Assembly (NCBI GenBank): GCA_964449175.1
Contig: CAYUYH010000111.1
Coordinates: 1 to 8,912, forward strand
Source of the DNA: CAYUYH01 sp964449175
Lineage (GTDB): Bacteria > Planctomycetota > Phycisphaerae > SM23-33
Length of the DNA stretch: 8,912 bases
Direction of reading: 5' to 3'
Positions within the stretch are counted from its first letter, which is position 1; every line of letters starts with the position of its first letter. Positions 1 to 5,936 of this stretch are shown one piece after another. The notes under the pieces are model-generated. The model was not told the DNA's origin. It searched no databases and worked only from the letters and a program-made list of their open reading frames with translations. The position numbers were made by a program, and so were the translations under genes.

Positions 1-578
1 AGCAGGCCAAGGCCAACGGCAACCTCCTGGCCGCCCGTGGCGACGGCGACATCTCGCACGCCGTCACGAAGCTCCAGTCCAACTGCCGCGCCGCACTGCC
101 CGTCCGCCCGCGGCCGACGCCGCCGCCGGAGGGCCTGGTCGCCGCTGTGCCGCTGCGGTTCGCGACATACGCGCAGGTCTTCCAGTTCGACCGCCCGGCC
201 GAGTTGATCGACGTCCGCGGTTCGGAGGTCCGCCCCGGCGACCTGGTGACGTGTTGGGGCAGCGGGAGAGTAAACTTCAAGACCGCTCCGGCGGAGGTGC
301 TGCGGGCGGTCTGCGCCGGCGTGCTGGGCGAGGGCGAGATCGCCCGTCTGCTACAAATCGCAGCCGACGACCCCGACTGCGGGCTGGAGGCGGCCATTGC
401 CGCGCTGGAGCTGCCGGAGGAGGCTCAGACAGAGGCCAAGAGGCTGCTGACCGACGGCAGCGGCGCCTACGGCCTGTGGGTGGCGGCCGAGGGGCGAACG
501 CGGAACTGGTATAGCTTCACGGCCTCGGTGGCCGCGGCGGCTGACGAGGACAAGCAATACTGGACGTTCCAATGGTGA
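1..578 (+). CDS. gspK: GspK-like type II secretion minor pseudopilin (C-terminal part, 5' end outside window)
   Basis: The frame is open from base 3 to the TGA at 576-578, giving 191 residues, and continues off the left edge. GspK proteins are usually around 300 residues or more, so about the last two thirds may be present. The best marker is VNFKTAPAEVLRAV at fragment residues 90-103, matching the family's conserved V-N-x-N-T-A-x-x-x-v-L segment in the helical (SAM-like) domain. The following helical stretch with acidic and leucine-rich segments, then a mixed strand region ending in KQYWTFQW, fits the rest of the fold. In the known family GspK caps the pseudopilus tip with GspI and GspJ. A GTG at 147 is only an internal valine: homologous-looking sequence continues upstream without a stop. 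Followed after 7 nt by the GspC-like gene, which supports the assignment. Confidence 0.8.
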   Translation, partial: QAKANGNLLAARGDGDISHAVTKLQSNCRAALPVRPRPTPPPEGLVAAVPLRFATYAQVFQFDRPAELIDVRGSEVRPGDLVTCWGSGRVNFKTAPAEVLRAVCAGVLGEGEIARLLQIAADDPDCGLEAAIAALELPEEAQTEAKRLLTDGSGAYGLWVAAEGRTRNWYSFTASVAAAADEDKQYWTFQW

Positions 579-585
579 TGAGCCG

Positions 586-1107
586 GTGAGAATGAACCTC
601 AGGCAAAGAAGGCGGCTGCTGCTGGCAGCCAACGTCGCGCTGGCCGCGGGCATCGTCGCCTGCGCGGCGGCGGCCGTGCTGGTACCTCTGGAAGGCGCAG
701 ACGCAGGGGCCCAGGGTACCGTCGGGAGGGTCGCGGCCCCGTCGACCCAGCCGGCCCGGCAGGCGCGCCCTCTGGCCGAGTATGCCGTCATCTGGCGAAC
801 GAACCTGTCGGGCCCGCTGTTCGATGCCCCGCCTCCGCCGCCGAAGCCGCCAGAGCCGGTCAGGTTGCCGATCACGCTGGCCGGCACGGCCACCGAGGAA
901 GGCCAGGCGTTCGCCTTCTTCCGCACGGCCGACGGGCGGATCAAGACGGTCGCGGTCGGCCAGACTATCGAAGGCGCTGAGCTGCTCGAAGTGCAGCGCG
1001 GCTCTGCCAAGCTCCGTGTCGGCGGGAGAATAGTCACGCTGGAGATGCCGAAGGACGGGCCGGCCACGGCACGACGCGTGGCCGTGCCAGGGGAGGGCCG
1101 ACGGTGA
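586..1107 (+). CDS. gspC: GspC/PilP-like inner-membrane secretion protein, short form without PDZ domain
   Basis: A 173-residue protein. A basic N-terminus (MRMNLRQRRR) precedes one membrane helix at about 11-33, then a flexible Ala/Thr/Pro linker with a proline run at 82-89, then a compact beta domain at about 93-155. That domain reads like the GspC homology region / PilP fold: LAGTATEEGQAFAFFR, a glycine turn, VAVGQTIEGAELLEV, then LRVGGRIVTLEM. In the family this domain sits in the periplasm and contacts the N-terminal domain of the outer-membrane secretin. No PDZ or coiled-coil domain follows, so it is shorter than classical GspC and nearer PilP in size. The start is uncertain: GTG at 586 or ATG at 592, neither with a good Shine-Dalgarno, so translation probably depends on coupling to the upstream gene. 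Its TGA overlaps the next GTG start. Confidence 0.68.
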   Translation: MRMNLRQRRRLLLAANVALAAGIVACAAAAVLVPLEGADAGAQGTVGRVAAPSTQPARQARPLAEYAVIWRTNLSGPLFDAPPPPPKPPEPVRLPITLAGTATEEGQAFAFFRTADGRIKTVAVGQTIEGAELLEVQRGSAKLRVGGRIVTLEMPKDGPATARRVAVPGEGRR

Positions 1108-2459
1108 GCGCACACGCGACACTTCTGGCGATCTCGGCCGACTGCTGGCGGCTGGTGCGCGCGGCCGGTGCAGCCGCTAAGGTACACGAGGTTCCGTTGG
1201 GCGATCCGCCCGACGCAGCGCGCGCAGCCGCGAGGGTCGCCGAGATGCTCACCCAGTGGGGCTGCGACGGGCAGGTTACACTTGGCCTGCCCGCGGGCAT
1301 GGTCCTGTCGGCTGGGATCGACTGCGGCGACCTGCCGCGCCGCGACCGCCGCTCGGCCATGATCTACCGCCTGGAGGAGAAGCTGCCCGTCGAGGCAGAG
1401 CGATTCACAGCCGACTTCGCGACGGCGCCATCGGGGCGGGCCTTCGGCGTGGCGGCAATCACAGAGCCTGTCTTGGCGGTTATCGAGCAACTGACGCACG
1501 CCGGCGTCCGCGTAGCCGCTGTGTGCCCAACCGCGTTGCTCACTCTATGGGCTTGTACCCACAACGGCGCCGCGGCTAAGTACGATTATGCAGTCCTCGC
1601 GGACGGCGAATCCGTCGACGTCTTCCGTATGGAGGCGGGGGCGCCCATGGCCTGGTACAACTGCCCGCCTGGAGCGGATCGCGTTGTCCAGCGCATCAAG
1701 GCTGACCTGCTCGCCCGCCCCGCAGGCGAGGACCAGCCGAAGGTTACAGTCTTCGGATCGATAGAAGATCGTATTGTCGTCGCACTCCGCGAGCGCGTGA
1801 CTACTGAGCTTCATGTTGATCGCGAAACGGACTTGCTGGCCAGTGCAGCCGAGGCGGCGGGAGCGCTGCTCGCGGGCAGGGGCGGCGGATGGGTGGACCT
1901 GCGACGCGACGCCCTCGCCGAGGCCAGTCCATGGGCACCTGTGGGCCGGCTGGTCAGGTCGGCAACGGTGCTGCTGGTCGTACTGCTGGTGACGCTGACG
2001 GCAGGCTTGCAGTGGCGGGCCCTGCGATACGCCGCAGCCGCCGAAGCCAGCCGGAGCCGGCAGGTCGAGCTGTTCCGCGAGCTTGCCCCTCACTCGGCCG
2101 TGCCGACGAACGTCGCCAGTCGCCTTCGCAGCGAGGCGGCCAAGGTCGCCAATCTATCTGGCCAGTCCGGCGAGCTGCCCGTCCGCCCCAGCGCGCTGGA
2201 CACGCTCAATGAATGCGTCGCCGCCCTGCCGGCTGACGTGCGCCTGTGCTTTACGCGCGTCCAGGTCGGCCCTAACGGTCTGATACTCGAAGGCCAACTC
2301 CGCAGCCACGGCGACGCCGAGGCCGTCGCAGCGGCCCTTGCGGCCGCCGGCTTCGCCATGGACCCGCCGCGAAGCGAGGCGGCCTCTGCCGGCGGCGTGA
2401 GCTTCACGCTGACCGGCACCGCGCCGGCGGAGGTGCTGCTGGCAGGAGGCGGAAGATGA
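1104..2459 (+). CDS. gspL: GspL-like type II secretion inner-membrane protein (actin-like cytoplasmic domain, one TM helix, periplasmic domain)
   Basis: A 451-residue protein starting at GTG 1104, which overlaps the preceding stop (GTGA) and has a purine-rich GGGAGG at 1091-1096 as a ribosome-binding site. Residues 1-260 look like the actin-like fold shared by GspL and PilM: an early strand/turn (LLAISADCWRL), a LGLPAGMVLSAGIDC segment at 60-74, a RLEEKLPVEAE segment at 89-99 and a later strand pair around 160-175. Just before the membrane is WVDLRRDAL (263-271), the equivalent of the conserved N-L-x-x-G segment of GspL/PilN. One helix follows at about 284-302. The periplasmic part (about 305-451) begins with a likely coiled coil and ends in a small alpha/beta domain. 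In the family GspL couples the cytoplasmic ATPase GspE to GspM. Position between C- and M-like genes agrees. Confidence 0.74.
   Translation: MSAHATLLAISADCWRLVRAAGAAAKVHEVPLGDPPDAARAAARVAEMLTQWGCDGQVTLGLPAGMVLSAGIDCGDLPRRDRRSAMIYRLEEKLPVEAERFTADFATAPSGRAFGVAAITEPVLAVIEQLTHAGVRVAAVCPTALLTLWACTHNGAAAKYDYAVLADGESVDVFRMEAGAPMAWYNCPPGADRVVQRIKADLLARPAGEDQPKVTVFGSIEDRIVVALRERVTTELHVDRETDLLASAAEAAGALLAGRGGGWVDLRRDALAEASPWAPVGRLVRSATVLLVVLLVTLTAGLQWRALRYAAAAEASRSRQVELFRELAPHSAVPTNVASRLRSEAAKVANLSGQSGELPVRPSALDTLNECVAALPADVRLCFTRVQVGPNGLILEGQLRSHGDAEAVAAALAAAGFAMDPPRSEAASAGGVSFTLTGTAPAEVLLAGGGR
2444..2449 (+). promoter_or_regulatory. Strong Shine-Dalgarno for the GspM-like gene
   Basis: AGGAGG lies 6 nt before the ATG at 2456, inside the end of the gspL-like reading frame. 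It fixes the start of the next gene at the ATGA overlap. Confidence 0.8.
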
Positions 2460-2971
2460 CCAGGCAAGCGACGATCACGGTTGCGGCGATCGTGATGCTG
2501 GCCGGCTCGGCCGCGTGGAGCTACGCGCGGCTTACCCGAACCCGCGCGTCGGCGGCGACGGCAGCCGGCGAGCTGGCCGAGTGCCGCCGCCATGCCGCAA
2601 TTATCCACTCGCTTGCCGACCGGCCTGCCCTGGCCGACGACGCCGAGCGGCAGTCCGCGCAGACCAGCCGACTCATCGAGCAGGCCGCCTCAGCCGCCGG
2701 CATTGACGCCCGCCAACTGATCCGCATCAGCCCCGGCCAGGCTCGGCGGGTGGGCGACAGCCCGTACACCGACAAGCCCACGGCCGTTACCTTGCGGGCG
2801 GTGCGGACCGACCAGCTCGTCAAGTTCATCCACGCCGTCCAGGCCGCCCCGCAGGGCCTGACGTGCAGCGCCATCCGCCTGGACGCCGCCGGCGATGGAA
2901 GCAAGCCGCTCTGGTCGGCGGAAGTCGAGCTCACTTACCTCATATACGAACCCCCGGGAGCAAAGGAGTGA
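2456..2971 (+). CDS. gspM: GspM/PilO-like type II secretion inner-membrane protein
   Basis: A 171-residue bitopic protein. A single membrane helix at about residues 7-24 is followed by a charged helical segment at about 25-57, then a small alpha/beta domain at about 72-165 with the features of the GspM/PilO ferredoxin-like fold: a helix at 70-83 (SRLIEQAASAAGID), a strand with VTLRAVR at 111-117, a helix LVKFIHAVQAA at 121-131, and a closing strand pair including WSAEVELTYLIYEP at 153-166. In the family GspM pairs with GspL through the same kind of domain. The ATG overlaps the gspL-like stop as ATGA and has a perfect Shine-Dalgarno six bases upstream. Sequence similarity in this family is low, so the call rests on size, topology and gene order as much as on residues. 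Confidence 0.66.
   Translation: MTRQATITVAAIVMLAGSAAWSYARLTRTRASAATAAGELAECRRHAAIIHSLADRPALADDAERQSAQTSRLIEQAASAAGIDARQLIRISPGQARRVGDSPYTDKPTAVTLRAVRTDQLVKFIHAVQAAPQGLTCSAIRLDAAGDGSKPLWSAEVELTYLIYEPPGAKE
2962..2968 (+). promoter_or_regulatory. Shine-Dalgarno that decides the start of the TPR lipoprotein
   Basis: AAAGGAG ends 7 nt before the GTG at 2976 and overlaps the last codons of the GspM-like gene. It favours GTG 2976 over any start further upstream in the same open frame (which runs back to 2895), and the resulting N-terminus is a clean lipoprotein signal. Confidence 0.75.
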
Positions 2972-2975
2972 CAAC

Positions 2976-3695
2976 GTGACGTTCAATAGGACCCTGTGCA
3001 TCGTCGCCGTCCTCGCCGCCTGCTGCGGCTGTGGCCGACGCGCGGACGTGACGGCCAAGCCCTACGAGACCCCCGCCGCGGCCAACAGCCGCCACAGCGA
3101 GCTGGCCCGCGCCCGCAACGCCGAGGCCGTCGCCCTCATCAAGGCCGGCCAGCTCGACCAGGCCGAGGCAGTCCTCAAGGACGCCCTCACCGCCGACGCC
3201 TTCTTCGGCCCGGCCCACAATAACCTCGGCACCGTCTACTATCGCCAGGGCAGCTACTACCTCGCCGCGTGGGAGTTCCAGTACGCCGCCAAGCTGATGC
3301 CCACAAAGGCCGAGCCGCTCAACAACCTCGGCCTGGTCTTCGAGGCCGTCGGGCGAATGGACGAGGCCGCCAAGCATTACGACGAGGCCCTGTCGTTGGA
3401 CGCCGACTGCCTGGACGCGACCGGCAACCTCGCGCGCGTCTACGTCCGCCAGAACCGCCGCGACGAGCGGACCCGCGAGCTGCTGGAGCAGGTCGCCTTC
3501 CGCGACACCCGCCCCGAATGGTCCGCCTGGGCACGCGAGAGACTGGCGCTGATGACCAGCCGGCAAGACTCACCCGGCGTGTCAGCCGTTGACCGCCCCG
3601 CCCCCGCCACCGACAGCTCCCCCGCCGACACCCCCACCACCGATCCCGGCCGCCGCCTCCGCGACGACCTGCTGGACGAAGCGCCCGCCAACTGA
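2976..3695 (+). CDS. TPR-repeat lipoprotein at the end of the secretion operon
   Basis: A 239-residue protein starting at GTG 2976. The N-terminus MTFNRTLCIVAVLAAC carries a basic residue, a hydrophobic stretch and a lipobox L-A-A-C, with Cys16 as the predicted lipidated residue. Residues about 43-175 hold consecutive tetratricopeptide repeats: one around 44-76 (AVALIKAGQLDQAEAVLKDAL), one around 78-110 (AHNNLGTVYYRQGSYYLAAW), one around 112-144 (LNNLGLVFEAVGRMDEAAKH) and a degenerate one around 147-175. The C-terminal tail from about 195 is Pro/Ser/Thr/Asp-rich and probably disordered. TPR lipoproteins such as PilF/PilW act as pilotins for secretin assembly in type IV pilus systems. The position right behind the GspM-like gene makes a similar role plausible here, but this is inference; a general scaffold role is equally possible from sequence alone. 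Confidence 0.8.
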   Translation: MTFNRTLCIVAVLAACCGCGRRADVTAKPYETPAAANSRHSELARARNAEAVALIKAGQLDQAEAVLKDALTADAFFGPAHNNLGTVYYRQGSYYLAAWEFQYAAKLMPTKAEPLNNLGLVFEAVGRMDEAAKHYDEALSLDADCLDATGNLARVYVRQNRRDERTRELLEQVAFRDTRPEWSAWARERLALMTSRQDSPGVSAVDRPAPATDSSPADTPTTDPGRRLRDDLLDEAPAN

Positions 3696-3724
3696 CGCGC
3701 CCTGTCCACTCTGGGCGCCTTGGG

Positions 3725-3755
3725 GCTGTCGGGCAAGGGGCGCCTTGCTGACAGC
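3725..3755. terminator. Candidate bidirectional transcription terminator hairpin between convergent operons
   Basis: GCTGTC (3725-3730) pairs with GACAGC (3750-3755), and inside it GCAAGG (3733-3738) pairs with CCTTGC (3743-3748), separated by a GG/T internal bulge and closed by a GGCG tetraloop. This gives 12 base pairs, mostly G-C, starting 30 nt after the stop of the TPR gene. No run of T follows on either strand, so it is not a textbook intrinsic terminator, but its location between convergent transcription units fits a shared transcription stop or an RNA 3'-end stabiliser. The rest of 3696-3808 shows no gene or other feature that I can support. Confidence 0.45.
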
Positions 3756-3808
3756 AGCTCCGGCCTTGGCCCTGCTCGGCGCCGAAGAGAACGAGTTTGT
3801 CCGAGAAA

Positions 3809-4028
3809 ACGGCCTTCATCGAGCACCTCGCCTCGGGCCGCCAGGACCCCCAGGGCCGTGTTATGAGCGGGCGTGTCAACCGCGTGAGTGTCCTTGGCAA
3901 GGAAGAGGGGACCGCTGATGGGGATCGCCGAAATCGGGCCTCCGTTCAAAGTAGTCTCGGATAAGGGCGTCCACGTCGATCAGCAGATTGGCAGGCGGCA
4001 ATTCCCCAGCAAGCGGTGAAACGCCCGT
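3809..4028 (-). pseudogene. pgm: Phosphoglucomutase N-terminal remnant (broken by start loss, internal deletion and 3' truncation)
   Basis: Directly after the ackA stop the minus strand reads, in the ackA frame, 38 codons (4028-3915) beginning T-G-V-S-P-L-A-G and continuing LIDVDALIRDYFERRPDFGD, the typical N-terminus of bacterial phosphoglucomutase of the E. coli Pgm type. In a different frame, 3913-3809 reads GPLFLAKDTHAV followed by ALGVLAARGEVLDEGR, matching the Pgm segment G-P-x-x-x-G-K-D-T-H-A-L and x-V-L-A-A-N-G-V. The stretch that should lie between them, including the conserved F-G-T-S-G-H-R-G motif and about 39 residues in total by comparison with the E. coli protein as I remember it, is missing, and the junction near 3912-3914 shifts the frame. 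Nothing after about residue 110 of the usual ~550 is present; the phosphoserine motif (T-P-S-H-N-P), metal site and sugar-binding domains are absent. The first codon is ACG rather than ATG. It cannot encode an active enzyme. The intact gene would convert glucose-1-phosphate from the neighbouring phosphorylase to glucose-6-phosphate. Confidence 0.85.
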
Positions 4029-5249
4029 TTATCGCTCCTCGCAGAGTTTGAGAACGCGGCACACCGAGCGCGCAATCATGAGTTCTTCGTCGGTGCGGAT
4101 GACGCGCACGGCGACCCGACCGGCGCCCAAGGAAATCACCGCGGCATTCTCCGCATTGTGCGTCTCATCCAGTTCGATTCCAAGGAATCCCAGCCCATCG
4201 CAGATCCGGGCGCGGATCGTGGGGGCATTCTCTCCGATGCCGCCAGCGAACACCAACGTGTCCAGTCCGCCCAACGCAGCCGCGAATGCGCCGATCCATT
4301 TCTTGACCTGATAGCAAAACATCGCGACCGCTTCAGCCGCCCGCGCGTCCCGCGTTTCACGGTCCAGCAAGTCGCGCATGTCGGAACTGGTCTCCGACAC
4401 GCCAAGCAGCCCGGACTGGAAAGTGACTATCTCATTGAATGCTTTTGCATCGAGGCCTTCGGTGCGCGCCAGATACCAAGGCAGCCCGGGATCGAGGTCG
4501 CCTGAACGGGTGCTCATCGGCACCCCGGCTGTCGGGGTGAAACTCATGCTTGTATCCACGGATTTGCCCTCGCGCACAGCCGCCAGGCTCGCGCCATTGC
4601 CGAGGTGGGCGAGGATGACCCGGCCTTGTGCCGCTTTCGTTCCGGCCAGGCGGGCCAGTTCTCCCATGAGAAACGCATACGACAACCCGTGAAACCCGTA
4701 CCGCCGCACCCCTTGCGCTTCGTAGCGGCGCGGGATCGGCAGCAACCGGGCCACGCGCGGCAGGTCATGGTGAAAAGCCGTGTCGAAACACGCCACTTGG
4801 GGCAGGTCGGGAAATCGGCGATAGAGCGCCTCGGCCAACAGGATCTCCTCCGGCAGATGCTCGGGATCGAATGGACTGAGCCGGCGCAGTTCCTCGACCA
4901 TTTCCGCGGTGATTCGCTGCGGCTTGCCATACTTCGGCCCGCCATGCACGACGCGATGCCCCACCGCGGTCAATGCATCACGCCCGTTGCGCTGCTCAAT
5001 CCAATCCATCAGAGCACCCACCGCCACCGTGTGATCCGGCGCCGTCACCAGCCGGGAAACGTTGTCCGCCTTCTTTAGGCCTTTCACCCGCAAGGTGGCC
5101 TCCGGAAGCCCAATCCGGTCGATCCCGCCTTCCAGAATCCGTTCGAGCGAGTCACCGGCCTCGAACAGCGCGAACTTGATGCTCGACGAGCCGCCATTGA
5201 TCGTAAGGATGCGTGGGTTAGCTGGTTTCAAGGATGGCTCCAGCGTCAT
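4029..5249 (-). CDS. ackA: Acetate kinase
   Basis: A 406-residue protein, close to the 400 or so usual for AckA, catalysing acetyl phosphate + ADP to acetate + ATP in the cytoplasm. It belongs to the ASKHA (actin-like) fold. Visible motifs in order: NGGSSSIKF at 18-26 (phosphate-1 loop), HRVVHGG at 98-104 containing the catalytic-type Arg, DTAFHHDLP at 156-164, RRYGFHG at 182-188 with the active-site His, HLGNGASLAAV at 215-225, VDTSMSFTPTAGVPMSTRSG at 231-250 with the second catalytic Arg, FAGGIGEN at 334-341, and RTDEELMIAR at 385-394 with the metal-binding Glu. The start at ATG 5249 gives a 13-residue tail before the first strand and overlaps the upstream HAD gene by 32 nt; the frame is open further upstream but that part covers HAD coding sequence. 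Its Shine-Dalgarno is weak (GGA at 5257-5259), suggesting coupling. The pgm remnant follows directly. Confidence 0.95.
   Translation of the reverse strand: MTLEPSLKPANPRILTINGGSSSIKFALFEAGDSLERILEGGIDRIGLPEATLRVKGLKKADNVSRLVTAPDHTVAVGALMDWIEQRNGRDALTAVGHRVVHGGPKYGKPQRITAEMVEELRRLSPFDPEHLPEEILLAEALYRRFPDLPQVACFDTAFHHDLPRVARLLPIPRRYEAQGVRRYGFHGLSYAFLMGELARLAGTKAAQGRVILAHLGNGASLAAVREGKSVDTSMSFTPTAGVPMSTRSGDLDPGLPWYLARTEGLDAKAFNEIVTFQSGLLGVSETSSDMRDLLDRETRDARAAEAVAMFCYQVKKWIGAFAAALGGLDTLVFAGGIGENAPTIRARICDGLGFLGIELDETHNAENAAVISLGAGRVAVRVIRTDEELMIARSVCRVLKLCEER
4035..4040 (-). promoter_or_regulatory. Orphan Shine-Dalgarno of the broken pgm
   Basis: GAGGAG on the minus strand, within the last codons of ackA, stands exactly 6 nt before the ACG codon at 4028-4026 where the pgm remnant begins. 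This is ideal spacing for a ribosome-binding site and marks ACG as the place where the original start codon stood. Confidence 0.65.
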
Positions 5250-5862
5250 TCCGCAATCCGAACGAAGCCGGTTTCGCGCATGTGGACCCGTAATCCGTGT
5301 GAAGAATGCCTCGAATCCCCAAACCTTCCGCGATCTGGACGAACATCGGGGTGTTTTCGACATGAACTGCCTGCCGGGTCGGCGCCTGGGTTATGTCCAG
5401 TGCAAGTCGAAAGATGTCCGCGTCGGGCTTGCGGACGTGGACGAAGCAGGAGGAGATAAAGGCATCCACAAACCCGTCCAGCTTGAACTTGCGAATTCGG
5501 CGCGAATTCAGTTCCCGTCCCTCGTTGCTGACGGCGATCCTCAATCCGCACTTTGCCCGGAGCTTGCGGACCAATGCGATCGTCTCGGTGCAGGGCGCCG
5601 ATTGCGCGAACATGAAGCGCCGAAACTGAGCCCGGGTGAACGGTCGCTTCCGGTGGAAGACCACCCGACCTGAATACTCTTCCAGCTTGAGCTTTCCCTC
5701 CTCGCAGGTTTCAACGGTCAGGTGATGTCGATCTTCCATCTCAGCCGACTCCGGCTTGAAGTGCGTCGCCGCCCGTTTGCGGGCATGATGATCCCACCCG
5801 TTGGCGAGCAGGACGCCGCCGACATCCGGAAACAACGTCGTGACCGGGGCCGCTCTTGTCAT
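5218..5862 (-). CDS. HAD-superfamily hydrolase-like protein with non-standard catalytic motifs
   Basis: A 214-residue protein starting at ATG 5862 with GGAG at 5868-5871 as ribosome-binding site. The layout follows the HAD fold. Motif I is LFPDVGGVLL (10-19), with nucleophile-type Asp13 but Gly15 where phosphatases carry the second Asp. An alpha-helical cap follows (about 25-90, rich in EE/RR pairs). Motif II is IAVSNEGREL (109-118) with Ser112. Motif III is the Lys145 of HVRKPDADIF. Motif IV is HVENTPMF (167-174), with Glu-Asn where most members have Asp-Asp. The D-x-G-G-V form occurs in known HAD subfamilies, and I have the impression that the E-N form also exists in relatives beside ackA/glgP genes, so the changes may be a subfamily trait rather than decay. 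Substrate unknown; a sugar-phosphate is a guess from the context. It lies 74 nt after glgP and overlaps ackA by 32 nt, all one strand. Confidence 0.75.
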   Translation of the reverse strand: MTRAAPVTTLFPDVGGVLLANGWDHHARKRAATHFKPESAEMEDRHHLTVETCEEGKLKLEEYSGRVVFHRKRPFTRAQFRRFMFAQSAPCTETIALVRKLRAKCGLRIAVSNEGRELNSRRIRKFKLDGFVDAFISSCFVHVRKPDADIFRLALDITQAPTRQAVHVENTPMFVQIAEGLGIRGILHTDYGSTCAKPASFGLRNDAGAILETS

Positions 5863-5936
5863 TTGATCTCCGTCATCCGGCCCGTTGGCTTGTCCATGGG
5901 TCGTCTTCCTTCGTCCTGCTTCCATTCGAGGGTGGA

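Noticed and set aside
351..1499. Minus-strand open frame (382 codons) across the GspK/C/L region
   Set aside because: Antisense shadow: Arg/Ala/Gly-rich, low-complexity, crossing three genes that overlap cleanly on the plus strand.
3776..3785. Perfect 10-bp palindrome TCGGCGCCGA
   Set aside because: Short and expected by chance at this base composition; no second copy or context to support an operator.
3440..3949. Minus-strand open frame of 169 codons between the operons
   Set aside because: Only residues encoded by about 3913-3809 match Pgm; the ends are out-of-frame pgm or antisense to the TPR gene, so it is a by-product of the pgm frameshift, not a gene.
5250..5363. N-terminal extension of ackA by 38 codons
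   Set aside because: This part overlaps HAD coding sequence, is Arg/Ser-rich and has no counterpart in acetate kinases; starting at 5249 gives the normal length.
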